DNA of 64,000 nucleotides. It comes from Sciscionella marina DSM 45152. Its GTDB lineage: Bacteria > Actinomycetota > Actinomycetes > Mycobacteriales > Pseudonocardiaceae. Where the stretch lies: assembly GCF_000379465.1 (NCBI RefSeq), contig NZ_KB905381.1:372001-436000 (forward strand). The letters run 5' to 3'. The position numbers were made by a program, and so were the translations under genes. Position 1 is the stretch's first letter; every line of letters starts with the position of its first letter. Positions 34,022 to 42,237 of this stretch are shown here, one piece after another. The notes beneath the pieces are model-generated. The model saw only the letters and a list, made by a program, of their open reading frames with translations. It made no database searches and had not been told where the DNA came from.

Positions 34022-34828
34022 GTGGGCCTGCTCGAGTCGCGTGCGGCTGCCGATCACGGGCACCCTAGAGCGCGTCGCCGTTCCGGTGCGGCCGAACTGC
34101 ACGAGTCGCTCGCCGCACTGCTCGCCGAACGGGGCGAATACGAGTCCGCGTACCGGCATATGCGGATGGCCATGAACATTCTGCGCGATGGGACGCGCGA
34201 GGCGCCCGAGGTCTCCGAGGAACTGCGCATCGAGGTCGCCCGGCTGCGCCGCGAGCACGCCGAGGCCATGCAGCAGAGCATGCGGGACTCGCTCACCGAC
34301 ACCTACAACCGCCGCTACCTGGACAGCAGGTTGCTCGACCTGGTCGATGAGCAGCGCTCGAGCGAACACGGGGTCGCGGTCGCGCTCGTGGACATCGACT
34401 GGTTCAAACGGGTCAACGACACCTACGGCCACCGGATCGGCGACCTCGTGCTCCAGCAGGTGGTCCTGCTGTTGCAGCGCGATCTGCCGGAAGGGGCCTT
34501 CTGCGCGCGGTACGGCGGCGAGGAGTTCGTGCTCGTCTACCCGGACACCGATCTGGACAGCGCGATCGCGCACACCGACGCCACGCGGACCCGGGTCGCC
34601 AGGCACGACTGGTCGCGGGTCGCGGAGGGGCTGCGGCTCACGGTCAGTATCGGGATCCGGCACCAGGGCCCGCAGGCCGATCTGGACAGCGAGCGCCAGC
34701 TGCGCAGCGCTGACCGGCTGCTCTACACCGCGAAACGCGCGGGACGCAATGCCGTCGTCTACTCCGATGGCGGGGTCGCGAAGGTGCTGGGTGGATCACG
34801 AGGGCGGTTTGTCACCCGGGCGGAGTAA
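34022..34828 (+). CDS. GGDEF-domain protein (probable diguanylate cyclase)
   Basis: A 268-residue soluble protein. Residues ~25-60 resemble a TPR-like helical pair (LAALLAERGEYESAYRHMRMA), then a coiled helix (65-88) leads into a GGDEF domain (~90-255). Metal-binding DIDWFKRVND holds Asp124 and Asp126, and the active loop is GGEEF at 165-169, a catalytically competent variant. The RxxD inhibitory site is absent (RDLP at that place). It should make c-di-GMP from two GTP. GTG 34022 follows AAGGAGGAGG by about 7 bases. The two palindromes and tandem hairpins upstream suggest strong control. Confidence 0.88.
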   Translation: MGLLESRAAADHGHPRARRRSGAAELHESLAALLAERGEYESAYRHMRMAMNILRDGTREAPEVSEELRIEVARLRREHAEAMQQSMRDSLTDTYNRRYLDSRLLDLVDEQRSSEHGVAVALVDIDWFKRVNDTYGHRIGDLVLQQVVLLLQRDLPEGAFCARYGGEEFVLVYPDTDLDSAIAHTDATRTRVARHDWSRVAEGLRLTVSIGIRHQGPQADLDSERQLRSADRLLYTAKRAGRNAVVYSDGGVAKVLGGSRGRFVTRAE

Positions 34829-34999
34829 CCGCTGCGATGGTGTGCTACACATTCAGCCTGTCGTGCTGGCGTAGCGCGCGTTTCGTTGTAGGATCGCGAC
34901 TTCAGCGATGCAAGGCCGTAGTGATCCCTCTCTGGTACGAACGCGTATGTCGGGGCCGCGCGACACCAGGTTCGTGACGTGTGCTGTGTGGAAGGAGTA

Positions 35000-35974
35000 A
35001 TGGTGCCTGAGCAGCCGCGCTCCCGCACGGACAAGGCCGCCCCGACCGGTCGCCGACGTCGTTCCCTCGAGGATTCCGGTGGCCTGCACGTATCCGAACT
35101 GCTCTCCAGGGACACCGCCGCCCGGCCCCGGCGCCCCATCCCGAGGCAGGACCGGCCCGCCGAACCCACGGTGCGGGCCGAACCGGTACCCGAACCCGCC
35201 CGCGCCGAACCGCGGAAGTCGCAGCACCGGGCAGCCCAGTCCCATGCGGCCCAGCCCCGTCCGCCGCAGCCACGTGCGGCCCAGCCGCACGCGGCCGCGG
35301 CCCAGGACGCCAAGGCACGGCACGGCGGGAAACCGGATCCCAAATCCCTCCCGCTGCCCAAACCGCGCGCGATCCCCGAGACCGAGCAGAACGTGCTCAC
35401 CAGCGAACTCGAGCCGATCTGCGATGACGTCAAACGGCTACGCGCCATGGACAACACCCTCGCCCGGTTCTCCGCGGTGCACGACGAACTCGCCGAGGAG
35501 GAACGGCGCAAGCGCAGCAAGCGCTCCCGTTTCCTGCCCTGGGTCTCCGAAGCCGACGAGCTCGAGGAAGCCCTCACCTTCACCCCGACCAAGGTCGGGG
35601 TGCAGCCGGTCGACCCGGCCGAACTCGAGGACGAGCAGGACCTGGCCGAGGAGGAGCCCGAGGACGCCGGGGAACTCGCCGAGGACGGGCTCGACGAGGC
35701 CGGGTACGCGGAAGACCTGGACGAGGCGGAGTACGCGGAAGACCCCGAGGACCGCGAACGGCCCCGGATGACCCGCTTGCGGGAGAAGAAGCAGCGGCGC
35801 ACTGAGCAGAGCGTGGTCGCGGGCAAGGTCACCGCGGGCGCGGTCTCGGCGCTCGTGTTGCTCGGCTGCGGGATCGGCTGGGGGATCCAGGGCGGACAAG
35901 GTGGCGCTGAACAGGGTAAACAGGTCCGGGTAGTCGACCATGTGGAATCCTGTGACCGCCCCGGTTGCCGATGA
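35000..35974 (+). CDS. Single-TM protein with proline/alanine-rich N-terminus, unknown function
   Basis: A 324-residue protein. The basic start GRRRRSLEDSGGLHVSELLS resembles the cytoplasmic lead of actinobacterial LytR-CpsA-Psr proteins. It is followed by a Q/A/P/H low-complexity stretch (~75-105), a helical middle part and a strongly acidic repeat region (~205-255: AEEEPEDAGELAEDG). A basic stretch, one TM helix (~275-297) and only ~25 residues outside complete it. No LCP catalytic domain follows, so either it is a distinct small membrane protein or an LCP-like N-terminus without its domain. ATG 35000 has GGAAGGAG upstream. Confidence 0.65.
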   Translation: MVPEQPRSRTDKAAPTGRRRRSLEDSGGLHVSELLSRDTAARPRRPIPRQDRPAEPTVRAEPVPEPARAEPRKSQHRAAQSHAAQPRPPQPRAAQPHAAAAQDAKARHGGKPDPKSLPLPKPRAIPETEQNVLTSELEPICDDVKRLRAMDNTLARFSAVHDELAEEERRKRSKRSRFLPWVSEADELEEALTFTPTKVGVQPVDPAELEDEQDLAEEEPEDAGELAEDGLDEAGYAEDLDEAEYAEDPEDRERPRMTRLREKKQRRTEQSVVAGKVTAGAVSALVLLGCGIGWGIQGGQGGAEQGKQVRVVDHVESCDRPGCR

Positions 35975-36045
35975 TCATGCCGAGTTCATCCGTGATTCAT
36001 GTGTGCTTGCGCGTGCGCGCACCTCGCTGGTCGTAGGCTGGGAAC

Positions 36046-36708
36046 ATGCGTGAGGCTTATCGGGATCAGTTGGGCGAGCTCGCGGATCTGCTCGCCGGAA
36101 TGTGCGCGAGTGTCGCCGAAGCGATGGAGAGGGCGACCCAGTCGTTGCTGGATGCCGACCTCGCCCTCGCCGAGCAGGTGATCGGAGCCGACCAGAAGGT
36201 CGACGAGGCGCGCACCAACGCCGAGGAACAGGCCTACGCCCTGCTCGCGCTCCAGGCCCCGGTGGCCAGCGAGCTGCGCACCGTGCTCGCCGCCATGTAC
36301 GCGGCGGAAAGCCTCGAGCGGATGGGCGATCTCGCCAAACACATCGCGGGCGCGGCCCGGCGCAGGCACCCCGACGAGGTCGTGCCCGCGGAGGTCCGGC
36401 CCTACTTCGCCAAGATGGGCGAGGTCGGCGCCACCCAGGCGCGGCGGGTCGAACAGGTCATCCGCACCAGCGACGTCGGGCTCGCCAAGGAGGTCGAGGA
36501 GGCCGATGACGAGGTGGACGAGCTGCACCGGCACCTGTTCACCAAGATCATGGAACGGGACTGGGCACACGGGGTGGCCACCGCCGTCGACGTGACCCTG
36601 CTTTCCCGGTTCTACGAGCGGTTCGCCGACCATGCCGTCTCGGTCGCGCGGCGGACCGTGTTCGTGGTCACCGGGGAGATGCCGACCGGTGCGGATGCCG
36701 AGCAGTAA
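36046..36708 (+). CDS. phoU: Phosphate-signalling regulator PhoU
   Basis: A 220-residue, all-helical PhoU with two three-helix repeats, each carrying the metal-cluster pattern: ESLERMGDLAKHIA in repeat one and RFYERFADHAVSVARR in repeat two. PhoU links the Pst phosphate importer to its two-component system and represses the Pho regulon under phosphate sufficiency. No pst or phoR-phoP genes are adjacent. TAGGCT at 36034-36039 lies 6 bases before the ATG with no ribosome site, so the mRNA is probably leaderless. The proline dehydrogenase gene follows after 9 bases. Confidence 0.92.
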   Translation: MREAYRDQLGELADLLAGMCASVAEAMERATQSLLDADLALAEQVIGADQKVDEARTNAEEQAYALLALQAPVASELRTVLAAMYAAESLERMGDLAKHIAGAARRRHPDEVVPAEVRPYFAKMGEVGATQARRVEQVIRTSDVGLAKEVEEADDEVDELHRHLFTKIMERDWAHGVATAVDVTLLSRFYERFADHAVSVARRTVFVVTGEMPTGADAEQ

Positions 36709-36717
36709 GGTCTGGGT

Positions 36718-37644
36718 ATGAACCCGCTGCGCTCTGTCATCCTGGCCGCCGCGCGGAACGAGACCATCAAACGCACCGTGGCCACGGCACCCGTATCCCG
36801 GGATGTCGTCGCCCGGTTCGTCGCCGGGGAGAACACCGCGGGCGCCATCCGCGCCACCACGGAGATCACCGGGGACGGGCGCCTGGTGACCCTCGACTAC
36901 CTCGGCGAGGACAGCGTCGACACCGAACGCGCGGAGCGGACCGTCACCGCCTACACCACGCTGCTCGAACAGCTCGGCGCCCAGGGACTCGCCGCGAACG
37001 CCGAGGTCAGCGTGAAACTGTCCGCGGTCGGTGCGAAGTTCGACCGGCTCTACGCGTACAAGGCCGTCTCCCGGATCTGCAAGGCCGCCGAGGCCGTCGG
37101 AACCGCGGTCACCCTCGACATGGAGGACCGCACCACCACCGACGACACGCTGAACATGCTCGTACTGCTCCGCCAGAAATGGCCGTCCACCGGCGTGGTC
37201 GTACAGGCCTACCTCAAACGCACCCTCGAGGACTGCGAACAGCTCGCCGAGCAGGGCGCGAGGGTACGGCTGTGCAAAGGGGCCTACGCCGAACCCGCGA
37301 CCGTGGCCTACACCAGTGCGGAGGAGGTCTCCCGCAACTACATCCGGTGCGCCGACGTGCTGCTCGGCGGCGAGGGCTATCCGATGTTCGCCACCCACGA
37401 CCCCGCGCTGCTGGCGATCCTCGGTGAGCGGGTGGAGCACCACGGCCGGCCCCCGGACCGGTTCGAATACCAGATGCTCTACGGGGTCCGCCCGGACGAA
37501 CAGCGCAAACTACGCGCCGGAGGCAACACCGTGCGGGTCTATGTCCCCTACGGCGAGCAGTGGTACGGCTATCTCATGCGCAGACTCGCGGAACGCCCGG
37601 CGAACGTCGGCTTCTTCGGCCGCGCCCTGCTCTCGAAGCGGTGA
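36718..37644 (+). CDS. Proline dehydrogenase (monofunctional)
   Basis: A 308-residue FAD-dependent TIM barrel of the monofunctional actinobacterial type. It oxidises proline to 1-pyrroline-5-carboxylate and passes electrons to quinones. Supporting strings: SVKLSAVGAKFDR, VTLDMEDRTTTDDTL, VVVQAYLKRTLEDC, RLCKGAYAEPATVAY, MFATHDPALL, FEYQMLYGVRPDEQR and YVPYGEQWYGYLMRRLAERPAN (the end that contacts the substrate). In many relatives it lies beside pruA; here pruA is at 17120-18748. It starts 9 bases after phoU and is followed after 4 bases by a thioesterase gene, so it may sit in a phoU-led transcript. Confidence 0.92.
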   Translation: MNPLRSVILAAARNETIKRTVATAPVSRDVVARFVAGENTAGAIRATTEITGDGRLVTLDYLGEDSVDTERAERTVTAYTTLLEQLGAQGLAANAEVSVKLSAVGAKFDRLYAYKAVSRICKAAEAVGTAVTLDMEDRTTTDDTLNMLVLLRQKWPSTGVVVQAYLKRTLEDCEQLAEQGARVRLCKGAYAEPATVAYTSAEEVSRNYIRCADVLLGGEGYPMFATHDPALLAILGERVEHHGRPPDRFEYQMLYGVRPDEQRKLRAGGNTVRVYVPYGEQWYGYLMRRLAERPANVGFFGRALLSKR

Positions 37645-37648
37645 CGGT

Positions 37649-38440
37649 ATGGATCTGAACAAGGCGAGCGAGGTGCGCGCCGAGGGCGAGGGCCTGTTCT
37701 CCGCCGACCTCTCCGCCGAATGGTCGGTCGGGGACAAGCCACATGGCGGTTACCTCATGGCCGTGCTCACCAGGGCGGCACTCGCCGCGGCCGGTGGGGA
37801 CCGGGATCCGCTCGCCGTCTCCGGCGAATTCCTCCGCCCGCCCGAGGCCGGTCCCGCCCAGGTGCGCACCGAGGTGCGCAAACAGGGCAGCACCGTCTCC
37901 TCGATCGGGGTCGCACTCGAACAGGGCGACGCGGTTCGGGTCACCGGAACGGTCACCGCGGGCCGGTTGCCCGACGAGGAGCCCGCCTGGGCCGAACTGC
38001 CGGAGTTCCCCGCCGAGCCAGGGCCGGACGCGCTCGAGTTCAACACCGAGTTCGAGGGGCCGAGCAAGATCGGCTGGTACATGGACACCCGGCTCGCGCG
38101 GCACAACGCCTCGGTGTTCACCGACCGCAAACCGGGCGATCCGCTCGAGTACCGCGCCTGGTTCCGCTCCCCGGACGATCACCCGGACGTCTTCTTCGCC
38201 CTGGTCGCCGGGGACATGCTGCCTCCGCTGTCGTTCAACCTCGGCCACATCGGCTGGTCGCCGACCGTCCAGCTCACCGCCCTGCTGCGGGCCGAGCCCG
38301 CGCCCGGCTGGCTGCGGGTGCAGGGCAACTGCCGTACCGTGGCCGGGAACTGGTTCGACGCGGACGCGACCGTGATCGACTCGCGTGGCCGGCTGGTCTG
38401 CCAGGCGCGCCAACTCGCCCTGCTCGCGCGGCGGCGCTGA
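37649..38440 (+). CDS. Acyl-CoA thioesterase-like hotdog protein (TesB type)
   Basis: A 263-residue double-hotdog protein, the length of a TesB-like thioesterase. The first half has WSVGDKPHGGYLMAVLTRAAL, where H-G-G-Y-L is the substrate loop, and PLAVSGEFLRPPEAGPAQV. The second half has HIGWSPTVQLTALLR and RVQGNCRTVAGNWFDADATVID. It probably hydrolyses acyl-CoA esters; chain preference is unknown. The ATG lies 4 bases after the proline dehydrogenase stop. Long reading frames upstream in the same frame are shadows. Confidence 0.82.
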   Translation: MDLNKASEVRAEGEGLFSADLSAEWSVGDKPHGGYLMAVLTRAALAAAGGDRDPLAVSGEFLRPPEAGPAQVRTEVRKQGSTVSSIGVALEQGDAVRVTGTVTAGRLPDEEPAWAELPEFPAEPGPDALEFNTEFEGPSKIGWYMDTRLARHNASVFTDRKPGDPLEYRAWFRSPDDHPDVFFALVAGDMLPPLSFNLGHIGWSPTVQLTALLRAEPAPGWLRVQGNCRTVAGNWFDADATVIDSRGRLVCQARQLALLARRR

Positions 38441-38483
38441 AACCCCGGTGCCCGAAACCCCGGTGCCGATAACCCTGGCGCCG
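38439..38483. repeat. Three 15-base direct repeats
   Basis: Units GAAACCCCGGTGCCC, GAAACCCCGGTGCCG and ATAACCCTGGCGCCG follow each other directly; the first covers the thioesterase stop codon. The third has diverged. No function is evident. Confidence 0.65.
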
Positions 38484-38514
38484 GGGCCGAATACCGCATG
38501 GCACGCTGAAGCGC

Positions 38515-39321
38515 ATGGAGAAGATCGCGGTACTTGGTGCGGGAAAGATCGGCGAGGCGCTGCTCTCCGGGCTGCTCTCGTCCGGTCGGAGCGCGGATGA
38601 ACTGCTGTTCACCGAGCGCTACCCGAAACGGTGTGACGAGCTGACCGAGCAGTACGGGATCACGGCCACGGATGTGCCCGGTGCGGTGCGCGAGGCCGAG
38701 GTCCTCGTGGTCGCGGTGAAGCCCCAGGATGTGGACCCGCTGCTGGACGAGCTGGCCGAGCACCTGCGTGGGGCGGGCGAGCTGCGGCTGGTGGTCTCGC
38801 TCTGCGCCGGCCTGCCGACCAGCAAGTTCAGCGAGCGGCTTCCGGAGGGCACTCCGGTGGTCCGGGTCATGCCGAACACACCGATGCTGGTCGGCGCGGG
38901 AATGTGCGCGATCTCGGCCGGGCCGAACGCCACCGAGGAACACCTGGGCGGCGTGGAGCAGATGCTGCGCTCGGTCGGCGAGGTGGTGCGGGTCCCCGAG
39001 ACACAGCAGGACGCGGTGACCGCGCTGTCCGGTTCCGGGCCCGCCTACTTCTTCTACCTGGTCGAGGCGATGATCGACGCGGGGATCCTGCTCGGCATCC
39101 CGCGGGCAACGGCGACCCAGCTCATCGTGCAGGCGGCGGTCGGCTCGGCGAAGATGCTCGCGGAAGAGGCGGAGCACCCTGTGCTGATGCGCGAGGCCGT
39201 GACCTCACCGGGCGGCACCACGATCATGGCGATCCGTGAACTGGAACGGCACGGGGTGCGGGCGGCGCTGATCGACGCGATCGAGGCCGCCCGGGACCGT
39301 TCGCTGGAACTCGGTTCCTGA
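38515..39321 (+). CDS. proC: Pyrroline-5-carboxylate reductase
   Basis: A 268-residue P5C reductase, the last step of proline synthesis with NAD(P)H. It has an N-terminal Rossmann motif (IAVLGAGKIGEALLSGL), VAVKPQDVDPLL, the central VRVMPNTPMLVGAGM, the dimer-domain signature ALSGSGPAYFFYLVEAM and the late motif VTSPGGTTIMAIRELE. It begins the conserved actinobacterial order proC-bldC-bS22-epimerase-acyltransferase. Proline catabolic genes are also in the window. ATG 38515 fits the family start; no strong ribosome site is visible. Confidence 0.95.
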   Translation: MEKIAVLGAGKIGEALLSGLLSSGRSADELLFTERYPKRCDELTEQYGITATDVPGAVREAEVLVVAVKPQDVDPLLDELAEHLRGAGELRLVVSLCAGLPTSKFSERLPEGTPVVRVMPNTPMLVGAGMCAISAGPNATEEHLGGVEQMLRSVGEVVRVPETQQDAVTALSGSGPAYFFYLVEAMIDAGILLGIPRATATQLIVQAAVGSAKMLAEEAEHPVLMREAVTSPGGTTIMAIRELERHGVRAALIDAIEAARDRSLELGS

Positions 39322-39507
39322 CCAGGCACACCCGAGGAAGGTGTCGATCACTCGGGGAGTGGGTAGGCGGGATCGTTGTATTGAATTTTCGCCCACCTGT
39401 CGCATGAGCCCCACAAGTCCCGATAGGCTTGCGGACAGCACGTGCGTGTCGATACCGCCGGTGGGGAAGCCGTGCGGCGCGACGCGTGTCGAAAGGCGCG
39501 GTGAGGT

Positions 39508-39738
39508 ATGCCGTCGCAGGAACGGAAGGATGCTGGCGAGACCGGCGGTGTTTCCGCAGGTCAGGTACAGTTTCTTACGGTCGCCGAGGTGGCCGCGATG
39601 ATGCGCGTCTCCAAGATGACGGTGTATCGCCTCGTGCATTCGGGCGAGTTGCCGGCCGTACGGGTCGGTAAGTCGTTCCGGGTGCCGGAGCAGGAGGTGC
39701 ACGACTATCTGCGGGGCGCGTACTTCGACGTAGGGTAA
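39508..39738 (+). CDS. bldC: BldC-type small MerR/excisionase-like DNA-binding protein
   Basis: A 76-residue protein. After a flexible ~20-residue tail the winged-helix core runs FLTVAEVAAMMRVSKMTVYR, then LVHSGELPAVRVGKSFRVPE and EVHDYLRGAY. It is almost identical to the BldC family, which in Streptomyces binds direct repeats cooperatively and controls the timing of differentiation. Its place between proC and the bS22 gene is the conserved one. A 10-base-arm hairpin follows its stop. The promoter lies in the 186-base gap after proC, where the AT-rich TTGTATTGAATTTTC stands out. Confidence 0.93.
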   Translation: MPSQERKDAGETGGVSAGQVQFLTVAEVAAMMRVSKMTVYRLVHSGELPAVRVGKSFRVPEQEVHDYLRGAYFDVG

Positions 39739-39745
39739 CCGGCGT

Positions 39746-39793
39746 CGGCGGGGTACCGGGTGCGCGCATGCTCGCGCCCTCGCTACCCCGCCG
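39746..39793 (+). terminator. Hairpin after bldC
   Basis: CGGCGGGGTA (39746-39755) pairs with TACCCCGCCG (39784-39793) around a GC-rich loop. There is no U-run, so it may be a weak terminator or an RNA-processing/stability stem. Confidence 0.5.
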
Positions 39794-39924
39794 GTCGCTG
39801 TCCTCGCGGGTCCCACTAGACTGACCATTCGAGTTTTGTGAACTGGCACAGCAACCCTGTGGCGACATCCTGCCCGGGGTCCCCGTCAGTAGTGAAAGGC
39901 CGCGAGAGGAAGGCGGGTCCCCCG

Positions 39925-40026
39925 ATGGGCTCTGTGATCAAGAAGCGCCGCAAGCGCATGTCCAAGAAGAAGCACCGCAAGCTCCTGCGGCGCACTCGGG
40001 TGCAGCGGCGCAAGCTCGGCAAGTAA
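39925..40026 (+). CDS. Small basic ribosomal protein bS22 (AURKAIP1/COX24-like)
   Basis: A 33-residue, extremely basic protein ([20 protein letters not shown] and then [12 protein letters not shown]). It matches the tiny actinobacterial 30S subunit protein found between bldC and the epimerase gene. The short length is normal for the family. ATG 39925 was chosen because it gives the family N-terminus [12 protein letters not shown]; longer upstream reading is not conserved. TAGACT near 39817 may be its -10 box. A clear terminator follows at 40046-40079. Confidence 0.93.
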
Positions 40027-40045
40027 CCGCCGGGCGCGGCACGTG

Positions 40046-40079
40046 GCGGGGTTCGCGAGATTTCGCGGCCCCGCTTTTT
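40046..40079 (+). terminator. Rho-independent terminator after bS22 gene
   Basis: GCGGGG (40046-40051) pairs with CCCCGC (40069-40074), with an inner stem CGCGA/TCGCG, followed by TTTTT. It is the textbook shape and sits 20 bases after the stop. Confidence 0.88.
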
Positions 40080-40197
40080 CGTGTCCTCTTCCCGGCAGCG
40101 GATTCCGGTGTCCATTGTGGACGGTTTGTGCCCCAAGTGGGTTACATGTGGCGTAGAAGAAGCTGTGAACTGCGTTAATGCCGGGTTACCAGAGCCC

Positions 40198-40214
40198 ATT
40201 CCGGTGTCCGGAAT
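40198..40214. promoter_or_regulatory. ATTCCGG-TGT-CCGGAAT inverted repeat upstream of epimerase gene
   Basis: Perfect 7-base arms with a 3-base spacer, 51 bases before the start at 40266. TAGCAT at 40218-40223 could be the -10 box. A candidate operator. Confidence 0.5.
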
Positions 40215-40265
40215 GAGTAGCATCGAGAGCAGTTTCCTCGATCCACGACGCCAAGAGGGGTGCTC

Positions 40266-41306
40266 ATGCCGTCGACCGTGCTCGTCACCGGCGCGAGTGG
40301 TTACCTCGGGAGCCACCTCGCGGCGCAGCTGGCTGCCCAGCCGGAGATCGACAGGGTCATCGGCGTGGACACGGCGCTGTCCACCGCGCAGCTGCGCGCC
40401 CGGCTCGGCGGCGCGGAATACATCCGCGCGGATGTGCGCACCCCGCTGATCGCGAAGGTGCTGCTGGAGGCGAAGGTGGACACGGTGGTGCACGCCTCGC
40501 TGACCGCGCATCCGCCGGGGCCGAGCGGGCGGCCGCTGCACAAGGAAATGAACGTGATCGGCACGATGCAATTGCTCGCGGCGTGCCAGCGCGCCCCGCT
40601 CGTACGCAAACTCGTGATCAAGTCCACGGCCGCGGTCTACGGTTCCGGGCCGCGCAATCATGCCGTGTACTCCGAGGGGATGCCCGCGGATGTGACGCTG
40701 CCGCGTTCGGGGTACGCCCAGGACAATGCCGAGGTGGAGGCGTACCTGCGCGGGTTCTCCCGGCGGCGCCCCGAGGTGGACGTCACCACGCTGCGATTCG
40801 CCAATCTGATGGGGCCCGGGGTGGACACGGTCCTCACCCGGTATTTCGCCCTTCCCGTCGTGCCGACCGTTTTCGGCTACGACGCGCGCCTGCAGCTGCT
40901 GCACGCCGAGGACGCGCTCGCGGTGCTGCGGCGCGCGGTGCTCACCGACATCCCGGGCACGTTCAATGTCGCAGGGGACGGGGTGCTCACGCTCGCGCAG
41001 GCGATCCAGCGCGCGGGCCGGGTCGCCCTCCCGGTTCCCGAACAGGTGATCGGGCCGGTCTCGAAATTCGTGCGCGGTGCGAAACTGGTCGACTTCGGAC
41101 CCGAACAATTGCGTTATCTGAATTTCGGCAGGGTCGTGGACACGACGAAACTGCGCACCGAATTCGGTTACCGGCCGAAATTCACCACTCGCGAGGCATT
41201 CGACGATTATGTGCGCGGCCGCCGGCTCGGCCGCCTGCTCGATCCGGACAAGCTGGTCTCCGCGCCGCTGCGCGCGATCGGGCTCGCGCTACCGGCACGC
41301 ACCTGA
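40266..41306 (+). CDS. NAD-dependent epimerase/dehydratase family protein (Rv0501/GalE2-like)
   Basis: A 346-residue extended SDR. The NAD motif VTGASGYLGSHLAAQ is at the N-terminus. The active site appears as STAAVYGSG and SGYAQDNAEVE, where the usual YxxxK is altered to YAQDN, so classic epimerase chemistry is doubtful. Later strings LRFANLMGPGVDTVL and LQLLHAEDALAVLRRA are typical. Gene order (after bS22, before a PlsC acyltransferase) equals mycobacterial Rv0501-Rv0502. ATG 40266 has AAGAGGGG 6 bases upstream, better than GTG 40260. A cell-envelope role is likely but unproven. Confidence 0.87.
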   Translation: MPSTVLVTGASGYLGSHLAAQLAAQPEIDRVIGVDTALSTAQLRARLGGAEYIRADVRTPLIAKVLLEAKVDTVVHASLTAHPPGPSGRPLHKEMNVIGTMQLLAACQRAPLVRKLVIKSTAAVYGSGPRNHAVYSEGMPADVTLPRSGYAQDNAEVEAYLRGFSRRRPEVDVTTLRFANLMGPGVDTVLTRYFALPVVPTVFGYDARLQLLHAEDALAVLRRAVLTDIPGTFNVAGDGVLTLAQAIQRAGRVALPVPEQVIGPVSKFVRGAKLVDFGPEQLRYLNFGRVVDTTKLRTEFGYRPKFTTREAFDDYVRGRRLGRLLDPDKLVSAPLRAIGLALPART

Positions 41307-41321
41307 AGCACGAGGGAGAAC

Positions 41322-42233
41322 ATGGGCGAGAAATCCCGCGCCGTCGCGCTGCACGAACGCAGCAGCGCGCCCGCCCCGCACGTGCCCGCGCAACGGGCGA
41401 ATCCGGATCCGGCACCGGAACCGGGCACCGGCGAACCGCATCCTGTCGCCCGGTTCGCCGAGTTCTGTTATCGCCGCCTCGCCGGTGACTACGAGGTGGA
41501 CGAGTTCGGTTTCGACCGCGAGTTCACCGATTCCCTGCTGCTGCCCGCCGCCCGTGCGGTGTACGAGCACTGGTTCCGGGTGGAGGTCACCGGCGCGGAA
41601 CGGATCCCGGCGGATGGTGGCGCGCTGCTGGTCGCGAACCACTCCGGCACGCTGCCCTGGGACATGGCGATGACTCAGGTCGCGGTGTACGAGAACGGGC
41701 GCAGGCTGCGCGGGCTCGGTTCCGGGTTGCTGTTCGGCACCCCGGTGCTCGGGGTGCTCGCGCGCAAGGCGGGGCAGACCCTGGCCTGCGGTCCGGACGC
41801 GGAACGCTTGCTGCGCGGCGGTGAGCTCGTCGGCACCTGGCCGGAAGGCAGCGCGGGACTCGGGAAACCGTTCGCCGAGCGGTACACCGTGGGCCGCTTC
41901 GCGCGGTGCGGATTCGTGGACGTCGCGGCCCGGGTCGGGGTGCCGATCATCCCCGTCTCGATCGCGGGCGCGGAGGAGGCGCACCCGAAACTGGCCGAGG
42001 TGTGGCCGCTGGCCAGGCTGTTCGGGCTGCCCTATTTCCCGGTCACCCCGACCTTCCCGATACTCGGCCCGCTCGGCGCGATCCCGCTGCCGACGAAGTG
42101 GCGCATCGATTTCGGCGAACCCATCGAGGCGGGTCCCGGCTGCCGGTTCGCCCTCGCCGAGCGGGTGCGCGGCACTATCCAGCGAACCCTGCGCGAGATG
42201 CTCGAGGAACGCGCCAACCCGTTCACCGGATGA
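41322..42233 (+). CDS. Lysophospholipid acyltransferase family protein (PlsC-like, Rv0502-like)
   Basis: A 303-residue acyltransferase. The catalytic H-x4-D motif is in VANHSGTLPWDMAM (near residue 106), the glycerol-phosphate-binding motif is GTWPEGSAGLGK, and VPIIPVSIAGAEEAHP follows. The first ~35 residues are charged and disordered (HERSSAPAPHVPAQR). There is no clear TM helix, so it is probably membrane-associated. It transfers an acyl group to a lysophospholipid or a related envelope acceptor. It starts 15 bases after the epimerase stop with GAGGGAGAA as ribosome site. The HAD phosphatase gene converges on it with a 4-base gap. Confidence 0.87.
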   Translation: MGEKSRAVALHERSSAPAPHVPAQRANPDPAPEPGTGEPHPVARFAEFCYRRLAGDYEVDEFGFDREFTDSLLLPAARAVYEHWFRVEVTGAERIPADGGALLVANHSGTLPWDMAMTQVAVYENGRRLRGLGSGLLFGTPVLGVLARKAGQTLACGPDAERLLRGGELVGTWPEGSAGLGKPFAERYTVGRFARCGFVDVAARVGVPIIPVSIAGAEEAHPKLAEVWPLARLFGLPYFPVTPTFPILGPLGAIPLPTKWRIDFGEPIEAGPGCRFALAERVRGTIQRTLREMLEERANPFTG

Positions 42234-42237
42234 TCGT

